Origin: BMS3B sp964501105
GTDB lineage: Archaea; Hydrothermarchaeota; Hydrothermarchaeia; Hydrothermarchaeales; BMS3B
Assembly: GCA_964501105.1 (NCBI GenBank)
Contig: CAZCRG010000046.1
Coordinates: 1 to 12,464, forward strand
Length of the DNA stretch: 12,464 nucleotides
Direction: 5' to 3'
The notes under the pieces were generated by a model. The model was not told the origin of the DNA, searched no databases, and saw only the letters and a list, made by a program, of their open reading frames with translations. A program made the position numbers and the translations under genes. Shown here piece after piece: positions 5,298 to 12,103 of the stretch. The first letter of the stretch is position 1. Each line of letters begins with the position of its first letter.

Positions 5298-6632
5298 ATG
5301 CAAAAAGGAGAGATTATTGAGGCCCTTGAAAAATGGAATTTCTGGAAGAGAGACATAGACAGTGGAATTATCAGAGATAAAACCTTTGAGATACTTAGAG
5401 CACTGAAATATAACAAAGTTATAACTCTCATCGGTGTAAGAAGGTCAGGAAAATCCTATATCCTCAGACAGATTGCAAAGAACCTAATCTCAACTGGCAC
5501 TCCAAGGGAAGATATACTGATTGTCAACTTTGAAGAACCAGAATTTTCTGATGTGGACTTGAAGCTTCTCATAAAGATATATGAAGCTTACAGGGAGATA
5601 ATAAAGCCAGAGGGCAGGCCCCATTTACTGCTGGACGAAATCCAGGAAGTGGATAAATGGGAAAAATTTGTCAGAACTCTAAATGAAACAAAAGAAGCCC
5701 ATGTGCTGATAACTGGCTCCTCTTCTAAGCTTATGTCTGAAGAACTGGCAACAATACTTACAGGCAGGCAACTAACCTATGAGATATTCCCCCTGTCCTT
5801 TTCTGAATTTCTGAGATTTATGGATATTAAAATTGAAGAAGATAGGGATATCTATCTAAATGCTGGTGAAATAAAAAAAATCATCTACGATTATATTGAA
5901 AATGGCGGATTTCCTGAAGTCTTCTTTATAAAAGATGAGGAACTGAAAAGGAAGATTCTTCTGGACTACTACGAAACAATAATAACCAGAGACATAATCC
6001 AGAGGTACAGAATAAGGGAGATAGGCAAGCTAAAAAGTCTGGCGAGATACTATCTGACAAACATCAGTTCACCAGTTACTTACAGAAAGATAGGGAGATT
6101 TCTTGATATTCCTACTGAAACTGTAAGTAGATTCTCTGAATACATTAAAACTGCCAGGCTTATGTATTTCATCTCAAGATTTTCATATTCCCTAAAGGAA
6201 CAGGATAGGTCACCAAAGAAGGTATATTCAATTGACACAGGCCTAACAAATGCTGTTGGGTTTAGATTCAGAGATAATTACGGCAGGTTGATGGAAAATG
6301 CCGTGGCTATAGAGTTGTTAAGAAGGAAAAACACAAATTCTTTTATTGAGATTTACTACTGGAAGGATTACCAGCAACACGAAGTCGACTTTGTATTGAA
6401 AGAAGGACTGGAAGTGAAGCAATTAATCCAGGTGTGCTACAATATGGAGAACCACAGCACAAAACAAAGGGAGATTAGAAGCCTTATAAAGGCAGGTGAA
6501 AAGCTGAGATGTAAAAACCTCAGGGTAATCACCTGGGACTACGAGGCAGAGGAAAAAGTAAAATGGAGGGGTAGAGAAGAAATGATTAAATTTGTGCCCC
6601 TCTGGAAATGGCTGCTAGGCATAGCTGAATAG
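5298..6632 (+). CDS. AAA_14/DUF4143-type P-loop ATPase
   Basis: This 444-residue protein belongs to the family of archaeal and bacterial ATPases with an N-terminal AAA_14 domain and a C-terminal DUF4143 domain. Their cellular role is poorly known. Walker A is GVRRSGKS (46-53), Walker B LLLDEIQE (110-117), the sensor-like strand ITGSSS (138-143) and LTGRQ (154-158), followed by the family signature PLSFSEFL (165-172). A winged-helix-like segment spans about 257-300 (PVTYRKIGRFLDIP). The end has the restriction-endonuclease-like pattern EVDFVLKEG and EVK (Asp364, Glu372, Lys374), so catalytic potential is possible. The ATG at 5298 is chosen over the one at 5259 because the latter lies inside the operator and upstream of the TATA box. 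The gene is monocistronic, with an unusual palindromic operator. Such genes are often multicopy and mobile; no partner gene is adjacent. Confidence 0.92.
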   Translation: MQKGEIIEALEKWNFWKRDIDSGIIRDKTFEILRALKYNKVITLIGVRRSGKSYILRQIAKNLISTGTPREDILIVNFEEPEFSDVDLKLLIKIYEAYREIIKPEGRPHLLLDEIQEVDKWEKFVRTLNETKEAHVLITGSSSKLMSEELATILTGRQLTYEIFPLSFSEFLRFMDIKIEEDRDIYLNAGEIKKIIYDYIENGGFPEVFFIKDEELKRKILLDYYETIITRDIIQRYRIREIGKLKSLARYYLTNISSPVTYRKIGRFLDIPTETVSRFSEYIKTARLMYFISRFSYSLKEQDRSPKKVYSIDTGLTNAVGFRFRDNYGRLMENAVAIELLRRKNTNSFIEIYYWKDYQQHEVDFVLKEGLEVKQLIQVCYNMENHSTKQREIRSLIKAGEKLRCKNLRVITWDYEAEEKVKWRGREEMIKFVPLWKWLLGIAE

Positions 6633-6796
6633 TTGATATTTAATCTCAGTCTTATGAAGAATAATACGAACCAAATTACCAGAAATACAAAATAACCTGA
6701 GGATTGGTATCTACTGAATAATCTTGAGTTATACTCATTCCCTTTCTCTCATTGAAAATTATCTAACACCCCCTCCTAGTACACTGAATGACTGCC

Positions 6797-6829
6797 CTAA
6801 GGAATTTTCCTTAGCTCTTTTTAAGCTAA
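6797..6829 (+). terminator. Two overlapping, mutually exclusive hairpins with a T-run
   Basis: CTAAGGAA (6797-6804) and TTCCTTAG (6807-6814) are perfect inverted arms, forming a 7-bp stem with a 4-nt loop in RNA. CTCTTTTT follows, so on the plus strand this resembles an intrinsic terminator about 165 nt past the ATPase gene. The right arm can instead pair downstream: TTAGCT (6811-6816) with AGCTAA (6824-6829). The site lies between two convergent genes and may also act on the minus strand behind pno1. The 216-nt gap 6633-6848 holds nothing else I can identify. Confidence 0.45.
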
Positions 6830-6848
6830 TACTGTGCAATTTCCCATA

Positions 6849-7409
6849 TCAAAATACAGGCTTCTTCCAGAGCTGGAGCATCCTCTTCTCCTTCAGCTCT
6901 CTCGCCTTATCCTGCAGAAATCTGTAAACTGCACTGTGGGGCTTCCCATGGGCGAGCATGAGCACTGCCTTCTTTGCCACCAGAAGCTCTTCAAGTTCGC
7001 CAATAATGGCAACACTCTTGCCATAAACAGAGATATAGCAGGATGTGAGGTCTTCTATGTATTTCCTTGTCTTGCCTGAGGTTCCTATAATTCTTGCCTT
7101 CTGCCTTCTTATGGCTCTCTCAGTGGGAAGAACCTCACTCAGGTCAATAATTTCAAGCATATAATCGTCTCTGGTGAGAAGGAGAGCCTTTTCTGGACTC
7201 ATCCCCCTGGCTATTGCCTTGACAATATCTCGACCCTTCCACTCAGCCAGAGGATCATCCCCAACTCTCTCTATAGTTACAGTGCCGTCTTTGTCGATAG
7301 TAAGGACTACCCCCAGCCTGTCCTGAATTTCCTTCTTGGTACCTCCTTTCTTTCCTACAAGGACCCCTATTCTCTCCCTTGGTATCTTTACATACTCCAA
7401 AAATATCAC
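6849..7409 (-). CDS. pno1: Pno1/Dim2-type KH-domain ribosome biogenesis protein
   Basis: This is the archaeal counterpart of Pno1/Dim2, an RNA-binding factor that sits at the 3' end of small-subunit rRNA during late ribosome maturation and works with Rio kinases and Nob1. Counting from the GTG, the 186 residues carry two KH domains with GxxG loops GKKG (19-22) and GTSG (109-112). The typical Pno1 tail follows, with the conserved HGKPHSAVY (154-162). The GTG at 7409 follows the rio1 stop directly. However, AGGTGAT at 7411-7405 is better placed for a TTG at 7400, which would begin MEYVKIPRERIG as in related proteins, so the true start may be three codons downstream. It is the last gene of aIF1A-rio1-pno1. 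In some euryarchaea topoisomerase VI genes follow this set; here they do not. Confidence 0.93.
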   Translation of the reverse strand: MIFLEYVKIPRERIGVLVGKKGGTKKEIQDRLGVVLTIDKDGTVTIERVGDDPLAEWKGRDIVKAIARGMSPEKALLLTRDDYMLEIIDLSEVLPTERAIRRQKARIIGTSGKTRKYIEDLTSCYISVYGKSVAIIGELEELLVAKKAVLMLAHGKPHSAVYRFLQDKARELKEKRMLQLWKKPVF

Positions 7410-8171
7410 CTAGCAGAGGGTAGCTCTTTTATAAACTTCCTCTTCAGCAACATCAAAATATTTTTTGAAATATCTTGTGATATTTCTCACATCCCTTTCA
7501 AGAAACTCCTCTGCATAGGGATGCTCCCTTATCACAGCCTGGGAGAGGTCAATAATATAGGGCACACCCTCCTTTATGAGAATATTGTACTCACTAAAGT
7601 CAGCATGCACAAGATTGGCTCTGCAGTAGAGCTTATTATAATTTTCCAGCACATCAGAAAATATTTTTTCTGGCTCCTCCAGCTCAAGATTCTTTAGCAT
7701 TGGCGCAGCCTCTCCCCCATCGCCTATAAACTCCATGACAAGCACATTATTTCTGAAGCCCAGCGGTTTGGGAACTCTAACTCCCGCCTCATAGGCTCTC
7801 TCAAGATTTTTAAACTCCTTCTTTACCCAGGTGTAGACCACTCCTCTTCTGTTCCTTTTGAAGGCCCTGAAGCGCTTATCCCCCTCCAGATAGTTGAGCA
7901 TTTTTCTAAAATCGCTGGCTGTAACTAAGTGAATTTTCACAGCCACATCTCTGCCCTCTCTGTCCTTTGCCAGAAAAACGTTGGACTCCTTGCCTGCTTT
8001 AATCACACCATAGAGAGTATCAATAGTCCCCTTCTTAGCAAAATGGTATAGTGTTAAGAGGGTGGAGTTGTCGAAGACCTCACTGGCTACCTTGTAGTCC
8101 TCTATACCCTTAATCCTTTTCCTTATTTTATCAATTCTTGCATCAATTTTTGAAAGCTTCTTCTCAATCAT
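7410..8171 (-). CDS. rio1: Rio1-type atypical serine protein kinase/ATPase
   Basis: Rio1 binds ATP and acts in late maturation of the small ribosomal subunit. The 253 residues comprise a short N-terminal helix, an ATP-binding loop KAGKESNVFLA (58-68), the ATP-positioning lysine in VAVKIH (Lys79), the Rio1-specific DFRKMLNYLEGDKRF (87-101) and the catalytic loop VHADFSEYNIL with Asp191 and Asn196. The metal-binding DLSQ follows, with Asp208. The DFRKMLNY segment and absence of an N-terminal winged helix favour Rio1 over Rio2, although the loop reads GKES, as often seen in Rio2, rather than the usual Rio1 GKEA. The ATG overlaps the aIF1A stop codon by 4 nt (ATGA) and the stop codon abuts the pno1 GTG, indicating translational coupling in one operon. 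Pno1 and Rio1 act in the same assembly step. Confidence 0.95.
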   Translation of the reverse strand: MIEKKLSKIDARIDKIRKRIKGIEDYKVASEVFDNSTLLTLYHFAKKGTIDTLYGVIKAGKESNVFLAKDREGRDVAVKIHLVTASDFRKMLNYLEGDKRFRAFKRNRRGVVYTWVKKEFKNLERAYEAGVRVPKPLGFRNNVLVMEFIGDGGEAAPMLKNLELEEPEKIFSDVLENYNKLYCRANLVHADFSEYNILIKEGVPYIIDLSQAVIREHPYAEEFLERDVRNITRYFKKYFDVAEEEVYKRATLC

Positions 8172-8473
8172 GTAAAGTCAAGGAGCCCCATACTTTGAAG
8201 TCTATCCACCTGGGTTTTTGTGTAGCGCCACACAATATCTCCCTTCTCATCACTCTGCACAGTCCAGGGCTTAACTATCACCACATCGCCCTCTTTAACC
8301 CAGATTCTTCTCCTGATTTTCCCTGGGATTCTGCACAGCCTTATCTTGTTATCGGCGCACCTGACGAGCATTCTGGAGCCGCCTTTAAGCTGCTCAACTA
8401 TACCAAAAACTTCCCCTTTCTCAGGTAGCCTGAGCCTTTTCAACTGAGATTCATCTTCCTGCGGTTTTACCAA
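8168..8473 (-). CDS. eif1A: Translation initiation factor aIF1A
   Basis: This is the archaeal homologue of eIF1A and bacterial IF1, which binds the A site of the small subunit and helps select the start codon. The 101 residues have a basic N-terminal tail, then an S1/OB-fold from about 20 to 85 including GEVFGIVEQL, LVRCADNKIRLCRIPGKIRR and the conserved KEGDVVIVKPW. The start codon is TTG at 8473. The only nearby ATG (8479-8477 region) is out of frame, and AGGTGAT lies 3 nt upstream of the TTG. A rare start codon on a highly conserved initiation factor may be a feedback device, but other genes here also use AGGTGAT next to TTG. It is the first gene of the aIF1A-rio1-pno1 operon, with its own promoter in the 63-nt gap behind tyrS. 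Confidence 0.96.
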   Translation of the reverse strand: MVKPQEDESQLKRLRLPEKGEVFGIVEQLKGGSRMLVRCADNKIRLCRIPGKIRRRIWVKEGDVVIVKPWTVQSDEKGDIVWRYTKTQVDRLQSMGLLDFT

Positions 8474-8501
8474 GTCATCACCTTTCGAGCTTTAATTATA
8501 T

Positions 8502-8529
8502 CTAATATATCAGGAGGCCTTTATAAAGC
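8502..8529 (-). promoter_or_regulatory. Promoter region of the aIF1A-rio1-pno1 operon
   Basis: The 63-nt gap between tyrS and the aIF1A gene contains, on the minus strand, CTTTATAAAGG (8528-8518) and GATATATTAG (8511-8502), either of which could be a TATA box. From the first, initiation would fall near 8498 and leave a leader of about 25 nt containing AGGTGAT. A dedicated promoter would make this operon independent of ubiE-nmd3-tyrS, although read-through is possible because no T-rich terminator separates them. Confidence 0.45.
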
Positions 8530-8536
8530 TTTAGAA

Positions 8537-9658
8537 CTACCTTGTAACTTTATAGCTGGAAACTCTCTGATAAAGCTCCCTGGCTCTTTTATCCTTTTCA
8601 AAGTGCTCCCTTATGGGCTCTATGAGCTTATCAAGGTACTCAGCTACAGCCAGCTTCAGGTCCATGGGATGAAGCTTATCGCTGGTGTAGTCCTTCTCCA
8701 GCTCCTCATAGGAGTAGTAGGTTATATCGCCGCCAAACTTCTCTGGCCTCTCAATGGTGAACTCCTTGAAGGCCCTGAAGATAATCTCTTTGGTGTAGTC
8801 GAGGATTGGATTTCCTTCTACTATCTTGGCAGGACAGTAGGCCTTCTTAATTTTCCTTTTAATCTCCTCCCTGGTGTCGTGCACAAAAATGGCTGAAGAG
8901 GGCTTTGACTTTGACATCTTTGATTCAATAACAGCCTGAACCTTTGAGAGAGAGCTTTCCTCCTTATCCTTCATGCCCTCAAGGCCCATAAGCATATGGT
9001 GGCTTACCACCACTGGCTTACCTCTAACTCCACAGTCCTTGTAGTCAAGACGCTCCACCAGTGACTTCTTTGAAGTTATCTCTCTTGCAAGCATATTCAC
9101 CTTCCTCTGGTCCATTCCAAGCTGACAGATATCAGCTTTTATGTGGAAGATGTCTGCACACTGCATACTGGGATAGAAAATAAAGGCAGTGGGCTGGGAA
9201 ACGTCTTCACTTCTTCCCGCTATAGCAAGGCTTCTCATAGTCCTTTTCAGGGTATGATTTTTAGCCACAAGAATAACCTTCTTCCAGTACTCCGGGTCAT
9301 CGAAGAATTCCTTGTGCCAGATTACCTCCACCTTCTTAATATCAACGCCTGCTGCCTTCCAGACTTCAATGAAATACTCTCCAGCCTCTCTTATTTTGTC
9401 AAGGTCGCCACCAAGCTTGTTATTTATCCAGGCAAAGCTGTCAGCAAGAAGAAGTCTGAACTTAACCCTTGCCTTGAGAAGATCCTTAAGGAGAAGAGAT
9501 CTGTAAACCCCAACGGGAAGATGTGCTAACCCGCTGGGCTCAAAGCCGTCATAGGCAACAGGCTCAGTCTTGGTTTCCAGGAGCTGCCTGAGCTCCTCTT
9601 CTGTGACTATCTCCTCGCCCACGCCCTTTATGAGCTTTATTCTCTCTTCAATATCCAT
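8537..9658 (-). CDS. tyrS: Tyrosyl-tRNA synthetase, archaeal type
   Basis: This class I aminoacyl-tRNA synthetase charges tRNA-Tyr. The 373 residues have the archaeal/eukaryotic layout without a bacterial S4 domain. The tyrosine pocket includes Tyr36 in YDGFEPSG (36-43). The HIGH-like motif reads AHLP (45-48), followed by QCADIF and DICQLGMDQRKVNMLARE (about 166-193). KMSKS is perfect at 247-251. The C-terminal helical anticodon-binding region runs from about 260 to the end. The ATG lies 1 nt after the nmd3 stop codon (TGATATG), so it is probably translated by coupling; no strong Shine-Dalgarno sequence is visible. It closes the ubiE-nmd3-tyrS string. TrpRS is related but would show a different signature around the first motif, so the assignment is firm. 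Confidence 0.96.
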   Translation of the reverse strand: MDIEERIKLIKGVGEEIVTEEELRQLLETKTEPVAYDGFEPSGLAHLPVGVYRSLLLKDLLKARVKFRLLLADSFAWINNKLGGDLDKIREAGEYFIEVWKAAGVDIKKVEVIWHKEFFDDPEYWKKVILVAKNHTLKRTMRSLAIAGRSEDVSQPTAFIFYPSMQCADIFHIKADICQLGMDQRKVNMLAREITSKKSLVERLDYKDCGVRGKPVVVSHHMLMGLEGMKDKEESSLSKVQAVIESKMSKSKPSSAIFVHDTREEIKRKIKKAYCPAKIVEGNPILDYTKEIIFRAFKEFTIERPEKFGGDITYYSYEELEKDYTSDKLHPMDLKLAVAEYLDKLIEPIREHFEKDKRARELYQRVSSYKVTR

Positions 9659-9659
9659 A

Positions 9660-10721
9660 TCAATCTTCCTCTTCAGTCTTTAATAGATAGTAAATATCAT
9701 CCAGCTTCACAACATTAACTTCACTGCTAACTTTAAGGGGTATATCAAAGCGAAGATAAAAAGTTTTGTACTCCTGCATATCAAGAAGCTGGATTTCCTG
9801 ATTGATAACTTCAGTCACTATTGCTTTAATGTAATCATCACTTTTTGCCACAATTCTGCTCTTCTCAATTTTGGCAAGAGTTGTGCCTGAGCTTCTTCTC
9901 TGCTCAAGGTCAAAGAGGGTGATTGAGTTTCCCTTTAGACCTGTAATCTGGTATAGCTTTCCCTTATCCTCAATAATATCTCCCACGCTAAAGCCAGGAA
10001 GCCTCAACAGGTAGGTTATTCTGTAAAGCTCCTTCCCGCTTTTGTCCCTTCCGTAGAGCTTTGGAGATTCCTTAAGAGAGCCACCAAACTTTGTCCTTAC
10101 AATATTAACTGCCTTTCTTGCAGCTTTTGCCGAGCCAATATAAAAATCATAACCCTCTTTGCTCTCCTTGAGCTCCGATATGAAGGCTTTTGAATCCTTC
10201 TGGGCAAGAATTGCCTCCTCCAAAGCTGCTTTAACTTCCTTCCTCTCTTCAGGACTTTTCTCCTTCAGGCCACGAAGCTGCACTATGGCCTCATAGTACC
10301 GGGAGACACTTCTCTGACAGTTGGGGCAAAGGCTGAGCTTCACAGGCACTTTGACTTCAAAGCTTTTCTCAATCCCCTGCACCTCGCTTTTTGCCACAAG
10401 GTTAAGGGTGACAAGATAATCTCTGGGCGATGTATATATTATCTTCAGAACCTCCAGGCCGACTTCAGGCTCCTCAAGGTTCTCCACATAGATATTATCT
10501 TCAGCAGCAGCTAATGCTGCTTCAGCAACTGCCTCCTCGAGGCTGCCTTTAAAGCTTTTCCAGCCTTTATTGTATATAGCAAAACAGTTTCTGCAAACTC
10601 TGCCTCTCGCACGCTCACCAAGGAAAACCCTGACCTTCTCACGGCTAAAGCATTGTTTGCAGAGCCCTGAAATAAGCTCTTTTTCTGCTTTTCCGCAGGC
10701 TACACAGAACTTTCTTGTCAT
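9660..10721 (-). CDS. nmd3: Archaeal Nmd3 homologue (large-subunit biogenesis factor)
   Basis: In eukaryotes Nmd3 binds the 60S subunit and adapts it for nuclear export. The archaeal homologue is thought to act in large-subunit maturation or quality control, a role not yet well defined. The 353 residues begin with a zinc-binding region built from four CxxC pairs: Cys6/Cys9, Cys21/Cys24, Cys43/Cys46 (CRNC) and Cys132/Cys135 (CPNC). This is enough for two zinc sites. A helical region (about 145-215) is followed by beta-rich domains (GFSVGDIIEDKGKLYQIT) with an eIF5A- or SH3-like look. The acidic C-terminus lacks the eukaryotic export signal. The ATG overlaps the ubiE stop by 4 nt (ATGA), and GGGTG lies about 9 nt upstream. 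Being sandwiched between ubiE and tyrS implies co-transcription. Confidence 0.92.
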   Translation of the reverse strand: MTRKFCVACGKAEKELISGLCKQCFSREKVRVFLGERARGRVCRNCFAIYNKGWKSFKGSLEEAVAEAALAAAEDNIYVENLEEPEVGLEVLKIIYTSPRDYLVTLNLVAKSEVQGIEKSFEVKVPVKLSLCPNCQRSVSRYYEAIVQLRGLKEKSPEERKEVKAALEEAILAQKDSKAFISELKESKEGYDFYIGSAKAARKAVNIVRTKFGGSLKESPKLYGRDKSGKELYRITYLLRLPGFSVGDIIEDKGKLYQITGLKGNSITLFDLEQRRSSGTTLAKIEKSRIVAKSDDYIKAIVTEVINQEIQLLDMQEYKTFYLRFDIPLKVSSEVNVVKLDDIYYLLKTEEED

Positions 10722-11413
10722 TTCTTTACACCCACATGCACTGCCACAGTGCCAAAGGTAAGGAGGTGATACTCAACCTCCAAACCAAGCCTCTCCATAA
10801 TTGCCTTCAACTCCTCAGGTTTCGGGAAAGCCTCAACACTTCTCGGAAGGTAAGTGTAGGCATCTCTGTTACCTGCTATAATTCCGCCCAGAAGAGGAAG
10901 AATATGGAAGAAGTAAAAGGAGTAGAGAGCCCTGATTATTCTATTCTCTGGAAGAGTGAACTCCAGAATTACAACCCTGCCGCCCTTCTTAACAACCCTA
11001 ACCATTTCTGATATAGCTCTTTCATAGGAAACCATATTGCGCACACCAAAGCCAACTGTAGCAGCATCAAAGCTGTTATCCCTGAAGGCAAGCTTAAGTG
11101 CATCCTGCCTGAGGAAGGCCACTTTTTTATTTCCTGCCCTGCTTTTAGCTATTCTCAGCATATCTTCGTTGAAGTCAACCCCAACAACAAAGCCTTCACT
11201 CCCAGCCTTTTTTTCAAGTTCAAAGGCAATTTTTCCTGTGCCAGTTGCAACATCCAAAGCTCTATCTCCAGCTTTCACTCCCGCCTTCATCACAGCAAAG
11301 CTGCGCCAGTAGGCATCTCTGTTGAAGCTTAGGAGAGTGTTAGCAAGGTCATACCTCTTTGCTATTGAGGAAAACATTCTGTTAATTTTAACTGGTCTTA
11401 CGCCTGGAGGCAT
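10718..11413 (-). CDS. ubiE: UbiE/MenG-type quinone C-methyltransferase
   Basis: This SAM-dependent methyltransferase probably performs the final C-methylation of demethylmenaquinone in respiratory quinone synthesis at the cytoplasmic membrane. The 231 residues contain the family entry segment KINRMFSSIAKRYD (9-22), SAM motif I LDVATGTG (53-60), the ribose-binding acid in GVDFNEDML (Asp80), GFGVRN (121-126), EFTLPEN (151-157) and the diagnostic YTYLPRSVEAFP (186-197). Preservation of all these signatures makes UbiE much more likely than a generic methyltransferase. In an archaeon the substrate would be a menaquinone or related quinone, so the organism probably respires; no other quinone gene is in the window. 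It appears to be the first gene of an operon with nmd3 and tyrS. The 48-nt upstream gap is AT-rich with no clear Shine-Dalgarno sequence, so the start is likely but not proven. Confidence 0.93.
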   Translation of the reverse strand: MPPGVRPVKINRMFSSIAKRYDLANTLLSFNRDAYWRSFAVMKAGVKAGDRALDVATGTGKIAFELEKKAGSEGFVVGVDFNEDMLRIAKSRAGNKKVAFLRQDALKLAFRDNSFDAATVGFGVRNMVSYERAISEMVRVVKKGGRVVILEFTLPENRIIRALYSFYFFHILPLLGGIIAGNRDAYTYLPRSVEAFPKPEELKAIMERLGLEVEYHLLTFGTVAVHVGVKK

Positions 11414-11461
11414 GACTTTTTAATATTCATTAACAAATAGTAGAGTTTCTGGCAGAAAAAT

Positions 11462-12019
11462 TCACATCAGCTTCAGCAAATCAGCCCTTGTAATTATCCC
11501 CACAATCTCCCCCTTCTCCACAACGAGCACTGCGCTGCTGGTCTCCATGAGCTTTGAAATTACTCTGATATCTGTATCCCTGCTCACAGTCGGGAAGCCA
11601 TCTCTCATAACATCACTGACCTTCTTTTCAGCTATTTTTTCTGGCTTTGTGAAGCTTATCTCTCTCACAACAAGCTCCTCAGAGATACTGCCAAGCTGCC
11701 TCCCCTCACTCACAACCGGGAGCTGAGAGATCCCATGCTTCTCCATGAGCTTGGAGGCTTCCCTGAGGGTGCTCTCTGGAGAGATAAAGATAACAGGAGA
11801 CTTCATAATCTCCTCTGCCGGGAGACTTCTTACTGCCTCTTCGCGCTTGAGAACCTCAACTATCCTGGAAATTGTGGAAAGCCTCGGGTCAATATCGCCA
11901 GCTTCAATCCTTGCTATAAGAGGCTGGCTAACCCCTGCCTTTTTTGCCAGTTCAGCCTGAGTTAAGCCCAACCTTTTCCTCTGCTTTTTAAGTGCCTCAG
12001 GCGTTGGGAGGTTAAACAT
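11462..12019 (-). CDS. XRE-family HTH regulator with two CBS domains
   Basis: This is a predicted transcriptional regulator of 185 residues combining DNA binding and nucleotide sensing. The Cro/CI-type HTH spans about 7-60 (LGLTQAELAKKAGVSQ, then a recognition helix ending in IARIEAG). Two CBS domains follow, at about 67-122 (EEIMKSPVIFISPESTLREA) and 134-185 (VSDVMRDGFPTVSRDTD, ending in GIITRADLLKLM). Paired CBS domains generally bind adenosine nucleotides or SAM; the ligand here is unknown. The ATG at 12019 is preferred over an in-frame GTG at 12058. A TATA box at 12049-12043 is 27 nt upstream, implying a leaderless mRNA, and the longer form would begin upstream of that TATA box. It is divergent from gyrA across 84 bp, so control of gyrA or of itself is plausible but unproven. 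A five-T run follows the stop codon. Confidence 0.93.
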   Translation of the reverse strand: MFNLPTPEALKKQRKRLGLTQAELAKKAGVSQPLIARIEAGDIDPRLSTISRIVEVLKREEAVRSLPAEEIMKSPVIFISPESTLREASKLMEKHGISQLPVVSEGRQLGSISEELVVREISFTKPEKIAEKKVSDVMRDGFPTVSRDTDIRVISKLMETSSAVLVVEKGEIVGIITRADLLKLM

Positions 12020-12042
12020 ATTAATATTTTGTTTTTTTATGG

Positions 12043-12049
12043 GATAAAA
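12043..12049 (-). promoter_or_regulatory. TATA box of the HTH-CBS regulator gene
   Basis: On the minus strand TTTTATC lies 24-30 nt before the ATG at 12019, the spacing expected for initiation at the start codon. It lies in the 84-bp region shared with gyrA. A candidate gyrA TATA element, AAATTTTAAG, is at 12061-12070 on the plus strand, but its distance to the ATG at 12104 leaves the gyrA start site uncertain. Confidence 0.45.
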
Positions 12050-12103
12050 CTTTCCCACGAAAATTTTAAGTTAGCTGAAGGTGAACTAAGGCTGGTTATA
12101 ATC

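Noticed and set aside
8603..8896. Plus-strand open frames opposite tyrS, including a hydrophobic one
   Set aside because: They are antisense to a clearly conserved tyrosyl-tRNA synthetase and have no ribosome-binding site or recognisable domain.
12097..12102. TATAAT resembling a bacterial -10 box before gyrA
   Set aside because: The genome is archaeal, there is no matching -35 element at the right distance, and the hexamer sits just before the ATG; it is best read as chance in AT-rich DNA.
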